48,878 bases of DNA. Origin: Branchiibius sp. NY16-3462-2 (GTDB taxonomy: Bacteria; Actinomycetota; Actinomycetes; Actinomycetales; Dermatophilaceae). This document shows positions 8,698 through 17,523 of the stretch, in pieces (positions within the stretch are counted from its first letter, which is position 1; the number at the start of each line of letters is the position of its first letter). The stretch lies in NCBI RefSeq assembly GCF_001594145.1, contig NZ_LVCF01000039.1, forward strand, positions 1 through 48,878, read 5' to 3'. The notes under the pieces were generated by a model. The model was not told the origin of the DNA. It was given only the letters and a program-made list of their open reading frames with translations, and did not search any database. A program made the position numbers and the translations under genes.

Positions 8698-9986
8698 GCC
8701 AGCGTTTCGCTGGTGAGGGCACGGCGCAGGTTGCGGTGCGCTCGGACCTGCTTGGGGGCCAACTCGCCCATCGGGCCGGTGCGCCACGCGCCGTCGTGGA
8801 CGAACGAAAGGTGCGCGGTGTGACGGGACGCCATGACGCACAACCGGCCCATGTCGGCGTGGTGCGCCGACGCCTGCCCACCGGCCAGAGGGTCCACCGC
8901 AACGACAGCGGCCCACTGACCGCCCTGGATTTCATCAGCGGTGCCGATCCCGACCTGCCCGAGTCCGCCCGCGAACAGCATCGCTCGCAACGCAGTGACC
9001 TGGGACCGAAGCGCAGCACACACCACAATGTCGCTGTGCTCGATGGGCCGCACGCCGTGGTCGCCCATCAGCTCGGTGCCGACCAGTCGCCACACTGCCG
9101 CGATGGCGGCGCTCAGTAGGCCCTGATCGGTTGCGCTAGTTGGAACCGAAACCGTTTGCACCCCAGCCAGTTCCGGCAGTCTCGTGGTACCGGCGCGCAA
9201 GTAGGTGTCGGGGCGTCCAGAGTCGAACGGGAACGGGTAGAGCGGGTTGATCGCTGCTGCGGTCGCCGCACCCAGTCGGTAGGTCGTCGGCAGGCTGGAA
9301 GTCCAGGAGTCTGAACGTGCGCGTAGCGTCGCCGCGAACGGGGCGTGTGGTGCGGACTTCCAGGCGTACGTCGCCACTGGCACGACCGGGCCGATCTGGC
9401 CTGGGTCGCCGACCGCGATCACCTGCTCGAAATTGGCTGCTGCGGCCGCACCTTCCTCAGTCGTCGTCTGGTACGCCTCATCCACGATCAGCGTCCGCCC
9501 CGACGACTTCGACATCTTCAACGACGCCAACGTGCGGATCTCCACCTTCGCGGTCGGCGCGTGGCTGGAGAAGCCGTCCATCGGTGCCTCTTTGGACAAC
9601 GCCAGGTGAATGGTGGACGGGTCGACGCACTGACCAAGACGCTTGGCCAGGTCGCGGGCTTGGTTGCGGCGCGGAACGCCGATGGTGACGCGCTGACCCA
9701 GCCGGGTCACCAAGTAGTTGGTGATCTGACAGATCGTCGTCGTCTTTCCGCCACCGGGCGGAGAATCCACCACAATCGCCGGGGTGCCGACCGCCGCCTG
9801 GTACAGCACCTGCGCCACCAACGAACCCTCTGTCAGCACGATCGGTGCATAGGGGTCTGCAACGGGTTCGATTGCGGCGCTGTCGGGTTCGACGCTGTCG
9901 GAGTGCTGCTCACGGGCAGGCGAACGACCGAACAGGTCGTCGAGGTCGTCCAAGCCGGGGCCGAGAACGGCTGCTGTCTGAGTCAT
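8694..9986 (-). CDS. superfamily 1 DNA helicase (Upf1/Dna2-like core)
   Basis: A 430-residue ATPase with the complete set of SF1 helicase motifs: Walker A DSPPGGGKTTT near residue 77, Walker B LIVDEAYQ near 167, motif III GDPGQIGPV near 195, TYRL, motif V TADEIQGGQW near 353, and motif VI-like CVMASRHTAHLSF near 383. The PPGGGKT plus GDPxQ arrangement points to the SF1B side (Upf1/Dna2/RecD-like) rather than UvrD. It is short, without extra nuclease domains, and its substrate cannot be told from sequence. The ATG at 9986 lies 6 nt after the promoter motif. The downstream small CxxC protein overlaps its end. Confidence 0.75.
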   Translation of the reverse strand: MTQTAAVLGPGLDDLDDLFGRSPAREQHSDSVEPDSAAIEPVADPYAPIVLTEGSLVAQVLYQAAVGTPAIVVDSPPGGGKTTTICQITNYLVTRLGQRVTIGVPRRNQARDLAKRLGQCVDPSTIHLALSKEAPMDGFSSHAPTAKVEIRTLASLKMSKSSGRTLIVDEAYQTTTEEGAAAAANFEQVIAVGDPGQIGPVVPVATYAWKSAPHAPFAATLRARSDSWTSSLPTTYRLGAATAAAINPLYPFPFDSGRPDTYLRAGTTRLPELAGVQTVSVPTSATDQGLLSAAIAAVWRLVGTELMGDHGVRPIEHSDIVVCAALRSQVTALRAMLFAGGLGQVGIGTADEIQGGQWAAVVAVDPLAGGQASAHHADMGRLCVMASRHTAHLSFVHDGAWRTGPMGELAPKQVRAHRNLRRALTSETLA

Positions 9987-9992
9987 GCACCT

Positions 9993-10003
9993 ACGGTGCG
10001 ACG
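9993..10003 (-). promoter_or_regulatory. start-associated motif, copy 7
   Basis: CGTCGCACCGT on the minus strand, 6 nt before the ATG at 9986. Confidence 0.75.
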
Positions 10004-10098
10004 CCCGCCCGCTTCGCGATCGTCCGGTGCCAGGCTTCGCACACGCGAGCACGCTCGCGTCATGAAACTGACTTCGACGTCCGCCCGCTGATGCTCGG

Positions 10099-10332
10099 CT
10101 AGAACGGTGCGTCGCAGGCTTTGGAGACCGGCCAGGGAGCCAGCTTCGCCTCGAAGTCGAAGTTGTCGTCGCTGTAGTGACCGTCGTCGTCGGTGCCAAC
10201 CCACAGGTCCGGCTGGGACCAGTCGGACCCCGTCTGGCTTGGTCCGGTCAGCGACGTCTCAGGTTCGTCGCGGTGAGTGGGGGCGAAACGGCCCGCGGTG
10301 TCGCGAGCCTGAACAGCCGTTGATGTACCCAT
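10099..10332 (-). CDS. small acidic hypothetical protein
   Basis: A 77-residue protein, mostly polar and low complexity (MGTSTAVQARD at the start, DDDGHYSDDNFDFE in the middle). No motif precedes the ATG at 10332. It begins 2 nt after the stop of the membrane-protein gene, so it is most likely co-transcribed with it from the promoter at 10840. Function unknown; its small size keeps confidence moderate. Confidence 0.5.
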   Translation of the reverse strand: MGTSTAVQARDTAGRFAPTHRDEPETSLTGPSQTGSDWSQPDLWVGTDDDGHYSDDNFDFEAKLAPWPVSKACDAPF

Positions 10333-10334
10333 GC

Positions 10335-10832
10335 CTATTTGGTTGGCGGGGCTACCCGCTTGCCGTTGCAGAACAAGTCGACATGCAAGGTCACCGGGTC
10401 ACCGTGTGCGGTGCCGGAGGTTCCGGTGCGCCGGAACGTGCAGTGCTGGCGGAACTGCTCGGCGCCCATCGACAGCCCGTACGTGGCAACAGCCTGCCGG
10501 TACAACAGCAGTTGCAGCGCGTCGTCGTCGACGCTGTAGGCCCGAGCGGTGGCGGTGTGCTGCTGCCATGGGAAGTTCGGTGTCCCAACTCCTGGCCCGG
10601 CCAGCCCGGTCAGTCCGTGGAATCCGCCGAGCAACGCCGTGGTCGCCACCAACGACGCGACCAGCGCGATCCCGGCACGTAACCACCGGCGGATCACCCA
10701 CCACAAGAACAGCGCTACCAGAGCCACCACCAGGATCGCGGCAGGTGTCTTGACGATCCACCGCAACATCGCGGTCAGCCCGCCGTCGTACAGGGAGACC
10801 GGGGTTGAGGTGTACGGGATCGGGATGTCCAT
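10335..10832 (-). CDS. membrane protein with two transmembrane segments
   Basis: A 165-residue protein starting MDIPIPYTST at 10832. Two adjacent hydrophobic segments at about residues 30-48 (TPAAILVVALVALFLWWVI) and 52-75 suggest a membrane anchor with a C-terminal globular domain of about 90 residues that contains two cysteines (HCTFRR and DLFCNGK). It resembles small inner-membrane subunits of transfer systems only in outline. The start follows the 11-bp motif by 7 nt; an in-frame extension to 11081 overlaps the divergent gene and is rejected. Confidence 0.6.
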   Translation of the reverse strand: MDIPIPYTSTPVSLYDGGLTAMLRWIVKTPAAILVVALVALFLWWVIRRWLRAGIALVASLVATTALLGGFHGLTGLAGPGVGTPNFPWQQHTATARAYSVDDDALQLLLYRQAVATYGLSMGAEQFRQHCTFRRTGTSGTAHGDPVTLHVDLFCNGKRVAPPTK

Positions 10833-10839
10833 GCACCCG

Positions 10840-10850
10840 ACGGTGCGACG
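10840..10850 (-). promoter_or_regulatory. start-associated motif, copy 8
   Basis: CGTCGCACCGT on the minus strand, 7 nt before the ATG at 10832. It faces away from the copy at 10870-10880; the two divergent starts are only 54 nt apart. Confidence 0.75.
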
Positions 10851-10869
10851 CGACGGCGCGGCGGCGCTA

Positions 10870-10880
10870 CGTCGCACCGT
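10870..10880 (+). promoter_or_regulatory. start-associated motif, copy 9
   Basis: CGTCGCACCGT on the plus strand, 6 nt before the ATG at 10887. Confidence 0.75.
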
Positions 10881-10886
10881 ACGGGC

Positions 10887-11438
10887 ATGAGTACCCTCAC
10901 GGCGCAGCCCAGCCTGTTGGACAGCTTCATCGAGTCGTTCACGACTGGTGCCGCTGAGACGACTCGGCGCGCCGCCCTGGAATGTCCGCGTGAACGTGCG
11001 CTGGGTGAAGCGCACCGGGTTGCCCCGGAGTTGGCACCTGCGTTGCTTCGCGCGTGGCATGACCGCCACGACGCCGAGCACGAAGGCCCGATGGACCAGT
11101 GCGCCGATGATGTGTGCAGCGTCGAAGACCCCTTGGCCGCGGCTGTGCGCGGTTCAGAGTCGGCGGCTGATCAAGCCCGGACGTTGCACGTCCAGCACTG
11201 CGCCGGCGGTCCGGTCGAGCTGTGCAGCAGCGGCACCTGCGCGGGGGCCAGAGAATCTGACAATCCGTTCGTCGCGGCTCATCAACTCGCCGGGCACGGA
11301 ATGCCGTTCTGGTGCTGCACGAACGAACTCTGCCGGGCAGCAGACGACTTCGCGGCACAGTTCGAGGCGGCCTGGCCCGATTACATCCAGGACCAGGACG
11401 AGTGGGCCGCGCTCGACGGCGGCCGCAGCCAGCGATGA
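10887..11438 (+). CDS. cysteine-rich hypothetical protein, partner of DinG-like helicase
   Basis: A 183-residue protein starting MSTLTAQPSL. It is helical and contains about eight cysteines in CxxxxC or CxxxxxC spacings (QCADDVCS, LCSSGTC, WCCTNELC), suggesting metal binding. The family is not recognised. Its stop overlaps the start of the next gene as ATGA, so it is coupled with the Fe-S helicase downstream; a role as helicase cofactor or loading factor is possible but unproven. The start is fixed by the promoter motif 6 nt upstream. Confidence 0.6.
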   Translation: MSTLTAQPSLLDSFIESFTTGAAETTRRAALECPRERALGEAHRVAPELAPALLRAWHDRHDAEHEGPMDQCADDVCSVEDPLAAAVRGSESAADQARTLHVQHCAGGPVELCSSGTCAGARESDNPFVAAHQLAGHGMPFWCCTNELCRAADDFAAQFEAAWPDYIQDQDEWAALDGGRSQR

Positions 11439-13840
11439 GTTCGCAAACCCCGCAGGAGCTTCATGCCCTGCTCGACGATGTGCTGTGCGCGTCAGTTCGC
11501 CGGATCACAGGTGGTGCAGCCGACAAGCCGCGAACTGGTCAGGCGGACCTGGCGCACCGAATCCTGGATTCAATGCTCGCCGCTACGGACGTGTCCATGC
11601 ACGGTCCCAAACAGGTTGCGGCACTGGCACCGACCGGGTCAGGGAAGTCGTTGTCGGGTCTTGCGCCGGCGTTGCTGATCGCTGCCGTGCGCGGTGAACG
11701 CACAGTCATTTCGACCGAGTCTCTGTCGCTCCAGGCACAGATCGTTGACAAGGACGCCCCAGTAGTGGCTACCGCTGTGGCTTACGTACTCGGGCTGAAC
11801 GCGGCGCAGGCCCCGAAAACGGCCGTACTGAAAGGTTGGGGTAACTATTCATGCGGAGCAAGGACTGCCGCGACCCTGGCGGACCTGACGGGGTTCTCAG
11901 CGACCGGCCCGGACGACCTGGACCGGGCGCTGCCCGGCCTGGCCCGGCTGTCCTCCGTGGCGGCGTCCAGTACCGGCAAGGTGGGCGCGAAAATCGGACA
12001 GGCGGCGATGGCTGGGCGCACACCGATCCCGCGGCGCACACCGGGAGGCAAGGCGGCGTTCGTCGAGGTTGATGGCCGCGAGTACGACGCTCCGGCAGCG
12101 ATCGAAGCACTCCGGTTCGCGTGCGGCGAAGGCCCGGAACCGTTAGAACACAGGGACGTCCATCACGTTGAGACTGCCCCGGACGTGTGGCCGCTGGTGT
12201 CTACCACAACCGACGCCTGCGAAGGTGCCGCCAAGTGCCCGTTCGGGTCGGCCTGCGCCCCGACGAAAGCACGCGAGCACCTCGCCGATGCCTCGGTGAT
12301 CGTCACCAACCACAAACTGCTCGCCATTCAAGCTGCGACGGGTGCGCCGGTCGTGATCGGCTCCAAGAAGATCGGGCCGGTCGATCACTTGATGGTGGAC
12401 GAGTGCCATGCGTTGGCGAACATCGTGCGCGACACCGGTGCCGTCACTATCTCCGGCAGCCGGATCAGTGGTTTGGCGCGTCGGGTCGGCAAGCTGCTGG
12501 TTGACGCGGGCACGGTGGTCGATGACGGTCGGGCCGTCGCCGATCAGGTCGACGTAGCGTTGGCCAGTGCTGTGTTCGAGCACCGGTCTGCATCGAACAG
12601 GAGCGCCGTGACGAGGCTGGGGGAGAACGACGACCCGCTGTCCGGGGTGGCCGAGTCGATCCTGGCGTGGGTGGGCGCTGCACGCAAAGCGCTGCCGAGT
12701 CCGGCGACGATCTCCGACTACGCAACGGGGATCAAGGTGCGCGGGCTGCTGGCGAACCTCGGTTCACTGGCTAGCGAGGTGGGCGACGCGCGAACCCACG
12801 TTCCGGGTGTGGCCCGTTGGTTGGAAACCGACCCGATGATGGCGTTGAAGACCTCCCCGGTCGATGTGGCCGCCATGATCCGCTACAACCTGTTCAGCGC
12901 AGACGTGCCGGCCGACGGTGACCCCGCCGACTTCGACCCGGAATCGTTCGACGACCAGGAGATTGGTGATGGCCACCTCCGCGTCGGAGTGGATGGCCGC
13001 TACGAGCTTTCCGTGACGATGATGTCGGCCACGTTGCCGATACGGTTCGCCCCCAGCGTCGGGATGACGGTGCAGCCGGTGGAGTACCCGAGCCCGTTCG
13101 GCGCGGGCCACGGCAACTCGGCGTTGTTCATCCCACAGATCGCTCCGGGCGACGAAGCCGCACTGTCACCGTTCGGCCGGTTCGACACCGGGTCTCACCC
13201 GGCGTGGGCGGCGGCGATGATGACAGAGTTGGTGCAAGCCAACGACGGCTCCGCGCTGATCCTGGCGGCAACCACGACAGCGGGCAAGTTCTACGCGGAC
13301 GCTCTGCGAAAAGCGCTGCGGCGCAGCGGATCCGATATCGAGGTGCTGTCCCAGTGGGACGGACCGCCGGTGCGGATCCTGCTGCAGCGGTGGCGGTCAG
13401 ACCACCGCAGCGTGATGATCGGCACTCGGTCGCTGATGACCGGTGTCGACGCACCGGGCCAGACGTGCACCCTGGTCGTCATCGACCGCGTGCCCCGCGC
13501 GGCCGGCAACCCCGTCGATGACGCGCGAGTCGAACAGATCAGGGCCGGGGCCATGCTCGATCGCTGGTCGGCTGACCGGTTGGTGTACGTCGCGGATGCC
13601 CGACTACTGCTGGCGCAAGCCGCCGGGCGGTTGCACCGTTCCAGCAGCGACACCGGAATGATCGCGGTCCTCGACCCCCGCCTGCTGCGCAACAACAAGT
13701 TCAGCTACCCCGAGCCGACCCGCAAAATGCTGATTGGAGCGGTCGAGCACATGGGGCACAAACTGTCGACGCTGACCCAAGCGACCGGCTGGTTGGGCAC
13801 CCACAGGGCCGCCGGGGCGCGCGTGACCGCGGTGAACTAG
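11435..13840 (+). CDS. DinG/XPD-like superfamily 2 helicase
   Basis: An 801-residue 5'-3' helicase of the DinG/XPD type. Motifs: ALAPTGSGKS (Walker A) near residue 65; a cluster of four cysteines spread over residues 250-275 (ACEGAAKCPFGSAC) that fits the Fe-S domain of this family; ADASVIVTNHKLL near 285, a DinG hallmark; VDECHAL (motif II, DECH) near 321; and QAAGRLHRSS (motif VI) near 728. It probably unwinds DNA in replication, repair or transfer. The start at 11435 is chosen by ATGA overlap with the preceding gene; an in-frame start at 11312 lies inside that gene. Its stop overlaps by 4 nt with the converging gene at 13837. Confidence 0.85.
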   Translation: MSSQTPQELHALLDDVLCASVRRITGGAADKPRTGQADLAHRILDSMLAATDVSMHGPKQVAALAPTGSGKSLSGLAPALLIAAVRGERTVISTESLSLQAQIVDKDAPVVATAVAYVLGLNAAQAPKTAVLKGWGNYSCGARTAATLADLTGFSATGPDDLDRALPGLARLSSVAASSTGKVGAKIGQAAMAGRTPIPRRTPGGKAAFVEVDGREYDAPAAIEALRFACGEGPEPLEHRDVHHVETAPDVWPLVSTTTDACEGAAKCPFGSACAPTKAREHLADASVIVTNHKLLAIQAATGAPVVIGSKKIGPVDHLMVDECHALANIVRDTGAVTISGSRISGLARRVGKLLVDAGTVVDDGRAVADQVDVALASAVFEHRSASNRSAVTRLGENDDPLSGVAESILAWVGAARKALPSPATISDYATGIKVRGLLANLGSLASEVGDARTHVPGVARWLETDPMMALKTSPVDVAAMIRYNLFSADVPADGDPADFDPESFDDQEIGDGHLRVGVDGRYELSVTMMSATLPIRFAPSVGMTVQPVEYPSPFGAGHGNSALFIPQIAPGDEAALSPFGRFDTGSHPAWAAAMMTELVQANDGSALILAATTTAGKFYADALRKALRRSGSDIEVLSQWDGPPVRILLQRWRSDHRSVMIGTRSLMTGVDAPGQTCTLVVIDRVPRAAGNPVDDARVEQIRAGAMLDRWSADRLVYVADARLLLAQAAGRLHRSSSDTGMIAVLDPRLLRNNKFSYPEPTRKMLIGAVEHMGHKLSTLTQATGWLGTHRAAGARVTAVN

Positions 13841-14019
13841 ACCGGCTCCGGGTACGCCGACGCGACCGCCTCGTCGATTCTGCTGTCGAGCTCAGCCTCT
13901 GAGGCGGCGGTGACCAGAGTGATCTCACCGCTAGTGGGGTCTTCGATTTGCGCGGAGTAGACATCGCGATCCACGGGGCTTCCCTTCGAGATCTGCTCGC
14001 GGCGGCTGAACAAGCCCAT
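13837..14019 (-). CDS. small hypothetical protein, 60 residues
   Basis: A short soluble protein starting MGLFSRREQIS with an acidic C-terminal half. It begins 3 nt after the stop of the LPHTG surface-protein gene, so it probably belongs to that transcript. No family recognised. Its stop overlaps the convergent helicase stop. Confidence 0.5.
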   Translation of the reverse strand: MGLFSRREQISKGSPVDRDVYSAQIEDPTSGEITLVTAASEAELDSRIDEAVASAYPEPV

Positions 14020-14022
14020 GAC

Positions 14023-14661
14023 TCAGTCCTTACCGACCGTCTGGTCGTCAACCGTGCCGACACTGTGTCGGCCGCTGTTCTTGCGGCGACCGACCCCGAA
14101 CGCTGCACCACCAAGAGCCAGCGCACCAAGACCGGTGACACCAGCGGCAGCCATGTAGCTGTCCGCCTCGAACCCGGTGTGCGGCAGCGTCTTCATCGTC
14201 GTGCTACTGGGCGACGGCGCGCTGGTGGTGCCGGTGGCAGTCGGTAGTGCCGGGATCGAGTTGGTCGGCACGGCAGTCGTCTTCGCCACGCACCCGGTGT
14301 CACTGTCTTTGCTGCCAGTGTTGAACAGGTGGCTCCAGGACGCCGACTGACTCAGGACGTACCCCGGTTGGGCGACCGCGAAAATCTGCACGAATGGGCT
14401 GGACGGGTCGACCTTGCGTATACCCGCGTTGACCTTCACTCCGGCGTCGTAGTAGTCGACACCGGCGGTCACCGGGATCGTGTACGTGTCGTTGGTAGAG
14501 CCGCACGAGTCGGTGAACGACGGCGCGGTCGGGTTGACCAACGTCGCGGCCGAAGCAGTCGGGGACAGGGCAACGGTCGCTCCGGCTAGCAGCGTTGCCG
14601 CAGTCAGAGCCAGCCCGGCGGACGCGCCGGCACGGTTCAGAATCGGGTTCAAGATGCTCAT
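14023..14661 (-). CDS. sortase-anchored LPHTG surface protein
   Basis: A 212-residue cell-wall protein. Residues 1-39 form a signal peptide (LALTAATLLAGATVAL then PTASA for cleavage). A mature domain of about 100 residues with two cysteines follows, then a Ser/Thr/Pro spacer, LPHTGF near residue 158, a hydrophobic segment (GVTGLGALALGGAAFGV) and the positive tail GRRKNSGR. This is the full LPXTG sorting signal of Gram-positive bacteria, so a host or element sortase should attach it to peptidoglycan. Next to transfer genes it may act in mating contact. Its start at 14661 lies 6 nt after the CATGTAG element. The GGAGG there touches the start codon too closely to work as a normal ribosome site. 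Confidence 0.8.
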   Translation of the reverse strand: MSILNPILNRAGASAGLALTAATLLAGATVALSPTASAATLVNPTAPSFTDSCGSTNDTYTIPVTAGVDYYDAGVKVNAGIRKVDPSSPFVQIFAVAQPGYVLSQSASWSHLFNTGSKDSDTGCVAKTTAVPTNSIPALPTATGTTSAPSPSSTTMKTLPHTGFEADSYMAAAGVTGLGALALGGAAFGVGRRKNSGRHSVGTVDDQTVGKD

Positions 14662-14667
14662 ACCTCC

Positions 14668-14705
14668 CTACATGGGCCACATCTGTTCAGCCAGGGTCGA
14701 GTTAC
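14668..14705 (-). promoter_or_regulatory. second promoter class (ACCCTG-N17-CATGTAG), copy 1
   Basis: Read on the minus strand: GTAACTCGACCCTGGC, 7 variable nt, ATGTGGCCCATGTAG, then 6 nt to the ATG at 14661. The block is nearly identical to 23747-23784. Spacing of 17 between ACCCTG and CATGTA fits a -35/-10 promoter of a leaderless mRNA. Confidence 0.75.
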
Positions 14706-14716
14706 CGGTCCAGCCG

Positions 14717-15340
14717 TCACGTTCGGTCGTCCAGAGCGTGCTCCCCGGGTAGGGCACCGGTGACTTTGCCCGGGGCAGTGCTGTAGTCGACCCAGACGGT
14801 GAAACCGCCCTTGCTGGTGGGTACGAAGAACGCCGCATCCAACAGCGGATTGGTCCCGACCAGCCGGGGCGCGCCGGTGACTGTCTGGTCAGGAATCTCA
14901 TCGGGCGAGCCCAAGGCCAACTGGTTGCCGAACTCCGTCGAGCACAACGGAGTCAGCGCGTCCGTCCACGCCGTGCGGCCAACACCAGCGGTGTGTCCAA
15001 GCACTGTGACGAACTTGGATACCAACGCTGTCGTCGCCTGCGGCGGCGGGGGTACCTGACTTGCGCTCTCCGGCGGTGGGTAGTCGGGATCGGTCTCGGT
15101 CTCGGTCTGCGACGGCGCAGCGGTCGACGTTGAGGCAGAGGGAGACGAGGAGGTAGCTGACGTGGACGGAAGCGTCGCGCCCGTGGCTGTGACAGCAGGC
15201 GACGCCACGCTGGAGGCGCTCGACGGCACCGTCGCGTTCGACGTCGTCCGGGCCGCGGGCTCGCCAGAACCGCTGCACGCCGCGAGCAACGCAGTGGCTG
15301 CCACGGCGGCCGCGCACGATCCAACTACTCTGCGAGACAT
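14717..15340 (-). CDS. secreted lipoprotein
   Basis: A 207-residue exported lipoprotein. The N-terminus MSRRVVGSCAAAVAATALL ends in the lipobox LLAAC, so Cys22 would be lipidated and the protein held on the outer face of the membrane. A Ser/Thr/Ala/Pro-rich tether of about 80 residues precedes a folded domain of about 100 residues (TALVSKFVTVLGHTAG onward). The start at 15340 overlaps the stop of the hydrolase gene as TGATG, so the two are translationally coupled and probably act together at the cell wall. The domain fold is not recognised. An in-frame extension to 15478 lacks a signal peptide at its start and is rejected. Confidence 0.75.
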   Translation of the reverse strand: MSRRVVGSCAAAVAATALLAACSGSGEPAARTTSNATVPSSASSVASPAVTATGATLPSTSATSSSPSASTSTAAPSQTETETDPDYPPPESASQVPPPPQATTALVSKFVTVLGHTAGVGRTAWTDALTPLCSTEFGNQLALGSPDEIPDQTVTGAPRLVGTNPLLDAAFFVPTSKGGFTVWVDYSTAPGKVTGALPGEHALDDRT

Positions 15341-17517
15341 CACGATTCGCCCTGTGCGAGATGGTGCATCACACCGGTCACTGGGAAGCCGTTGAAGTCC
15401 ATCGTCACCGACTTGCCATCCCAAGTCCCGTACCACATCGCCTGCGGTGTGTTCTGGCTTGCCATCTGTACGCGCCACTGTCCCGGTCCTGTCTGCTTGA
15501 TGAAGTTCACGATGCCAACGTGGCCGGTCGAAGTGCTGCCCCAGGCCATCGACAGAATGTCTCCGGCAGCCAACTTAGTGATCGCCCCCTGCGGTTCGGA
15601 GATGGCCCCGGCAGGGGTTCTCCAGTTCCACAAGGTCTTCCCGACGCCGCCGGTCCAGTTCTGCGGCGCCCAACCTTTCGCCTTCCAGAACCGACGAACA
15701 AGTTCGGTGCACTGCCAGTGGGTGCCGTGCACCGACCCGCCGTTGGCGTAGATCGGAACGCCCAACCCGCCGTACCAGCAGTTCGCCGCGTACACGAGCG
15801 CGCCATCGGGCAAGCCGCGGGAGTTGCCGTCGCCGCAAGTCGCTTCGGTGCCCTCTCCGATGCCGAAGGAGCCGCCGTTGCACGAGTCCACACCGCCGGT
15901 GCCGACAGCGCCGGAGTCGTACTGACCGGCGTAGTAGAGGACGTCACCCACGTACCACCCGGCGCCGCCGCCGCCATACTGCAGCAACGCGTTCTCGATG
16001 CTGCCTTTCTGTTTGACCAACTGGCTGACGAGGTTGCCGGCAGAGTAGATGGCATCAGCGGGATCGAGGCGGTTCGGGCTACCGGTGTGACCAGGGGCGA
16101 GGACCCCGTACTCCGCCCACGCGGTAGGCAAGAACGCCATCGGCCCAGCAGCACCTGTCGGGCTGGACGACACGATGCTGCCGTGGCCGGTCTCGATCAT
16201 TCCGATACCGGCCAAGATGGACCAAGGGAGCCCGTACTTGGCCGCGGCCGATTTGTAGAGTGCCGCGAAATCGGCTGGGATCGGCAGCGGAGGGTTGGTC
16301 AGCGAGTTGCGTCGCGGCCACGTACCCACCGGCGGCACAGTCAGTCCCGTGCCCGTCGGCGACGTGCTGGCCGTCGAGCTCGGTGTTGCACTTGATGTGC
16401 CGGTGCTTGTCGCGGTCGGGTTACCGACGTTCTGCGCCGTGTCTGCCGTCACGTCACACCCGGGCGGTGCCGAATTGCCCAGGTACCAAGCCAATGCTGT
16501 GTGGAACACCGACTGCGCCTTTGCGGGGGACATGCCACCTAGTGGGAGACTGGCGATGGCACCCGTCCATGCCTGCTCGGTGGCCTGAGCGCCAGGGTCG
16601 TCAGAGTCGATGCTGCGTTTACTTCCGCTGCCGGGAGCAACCCGTAAACCGGCAGACAACGTCATGTAGTCCGAACGTGTCGGATCGTCGTACATCGCGG
16701 ATTGCAGATTCTGGGCGACCCAGGCTGTCGATGAGCGAGTGTTCTTCTTGAAGTCAGCGACTTGGGCCGAGGACAAACCCTCCGTCGGAACCTGCCAGGC
16801 AGAGACGAACTTCGAGTCGTCACATGTCGCACCGGTGGTGGAACTGACCGATGAGGTGGACGCCGTTGCGCTAGCCGATGAGGTCGGGGTTGACGACGGT
16901 GAAGGGGTCGTCGCGCATGCGCCACCCCCAGCGGATTGCGACTGGTACAAGGCCGCCAAGATCTGCCACGGCACGTTCGTCTGCGACTGCAGATCGACGT
17001 ACTGGGCGAACTGCTCCTGGGTCACGCCGGCACCCTTAGCGGCGTTGATCGAGGTGGAGATGGCGGAGCCGGATGAGGACGACGCCGTCGCCGACAGCAT
17101 CGTGACGACCATAGCCAACGCCACGAACACCACGATGAACGGCACGGCCATCGGCGCGACAGCCAGCAAAGCGACCTTCGCCGTGTTGCCGCGGTTCTCC
17201 TTCGACAGCGCGGATTTCACACCGGAGTAGATCGCGCCCTGCGCACCGCCACCGAGAGCCTTGGAGACGGTGTCACCGCCCGCTGCGCCCTGCGCAGCGC
17301 TAGCCGCGACCGACTTGACCGATCCGGCGACGCCAGTTTTGGAACTCGGAGCTGCTGACCCGGCGGTGTCCTGACGGGCCGAGTTGATCGACTCGCGCGC
17401 CTTGCTCAGAATCTTCGAGGGGTCGGTCAATGTTTTCCCGCCAGCGACGGACGACACACCGGAACCGCCAGGCCCCGGCGAGGGAGCTTTCGGCTTCGGT
17501 GCGGGAAGTTCGCTCAC
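15340..17517 (-). CDS. membrane-anchored peptidoglycan hydrolase (SLT-like plus CHAP), conjugation type
   Basis: A 725-residue bifunctional wall hydrolase, the kind Gram-positive transfer systems use to open peptidoglycan locally (VirB1-like or TcpG-like). Seen: a cytoplasmic Ala/Gly/Ser-rich N-terminus, one transmembrane segment near residues 117-145 (FIVVFVALAMVVTML), a helical domain, a Ser/Thr linker, a lysozyme/SLT-like domain with IGMIETGHGS near residue 440 (Glu as likely catalytic acid), and a C-terminal CHAP domain with HWQCTELVRR near 600 and GHVGIVN near 665 supplying Cys and His. GTG start at 17517 lies 6 nt after the CATGTAG promoter element. It is followed by the coupled lipoprotein. 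Confidence 0.85.
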   Translation of the reverse strand: MSELPAPKPKAPSPGPGGSGVSSVAGGKTLTDPSKILSKARESINSARQDTAGSAAPSSKTGVAGSVKSVAASAAQGAAGGDTVSKALGGGAQGAIYSGVKSALSKENRGNTAKVALLAVAPMAVPFIVVFVALAMVVTMLSATASSSSGSAISTSINAAKGAGVTQEQFAQYVDLQSQTNVPWQILAALYQSQSAGGGACATTPSPSSTPTSSASATASTSSVSSTTGATCDDSKFVSAWQVPTEGLSSAQVADFKKNTRSSTAWVAQNLQSAMYDDPTRSDYMTLSAGLRVAPGSGSKRSIDSDDPGAQATEQAWTGAIASLPLGGMSPAKAQSVFHTALAWYLGNSAPPGCDVTADTAQNVGNPTATSTGTSSATPSSTASTSPTGTGLTVPPVGTWPRRNSLTNPPLPIPADFAALYKSAAAKYGLPWSILAGIGMIETGHGSIVSSSPTGAAGPMAFLPTAWAEYGVLAPGHTGSPNRLDPADAIYSAGNLVSQLVKQKGSIENALLQYGGGGAGWYVGDVLYYAGQYDSGAVGTGGVDSCNGGSFGIGEGTEATCGDGNSRGLPDGALVYAANCWYGGLGVPIYANGGSVHGTHWQCTELVRRFWKAKGWAPQNWTGGVGKTLWNWRTPAGAISEPQGAITKLAAGDILSMAWGSTSTGHVGIVNFIKQTGPGQWRVQMASQNTPQAMWYGTWDGKSVTMDFNGFPVTGVMHHLAQGES

Positions 17518-17523
17518 ACCTAC

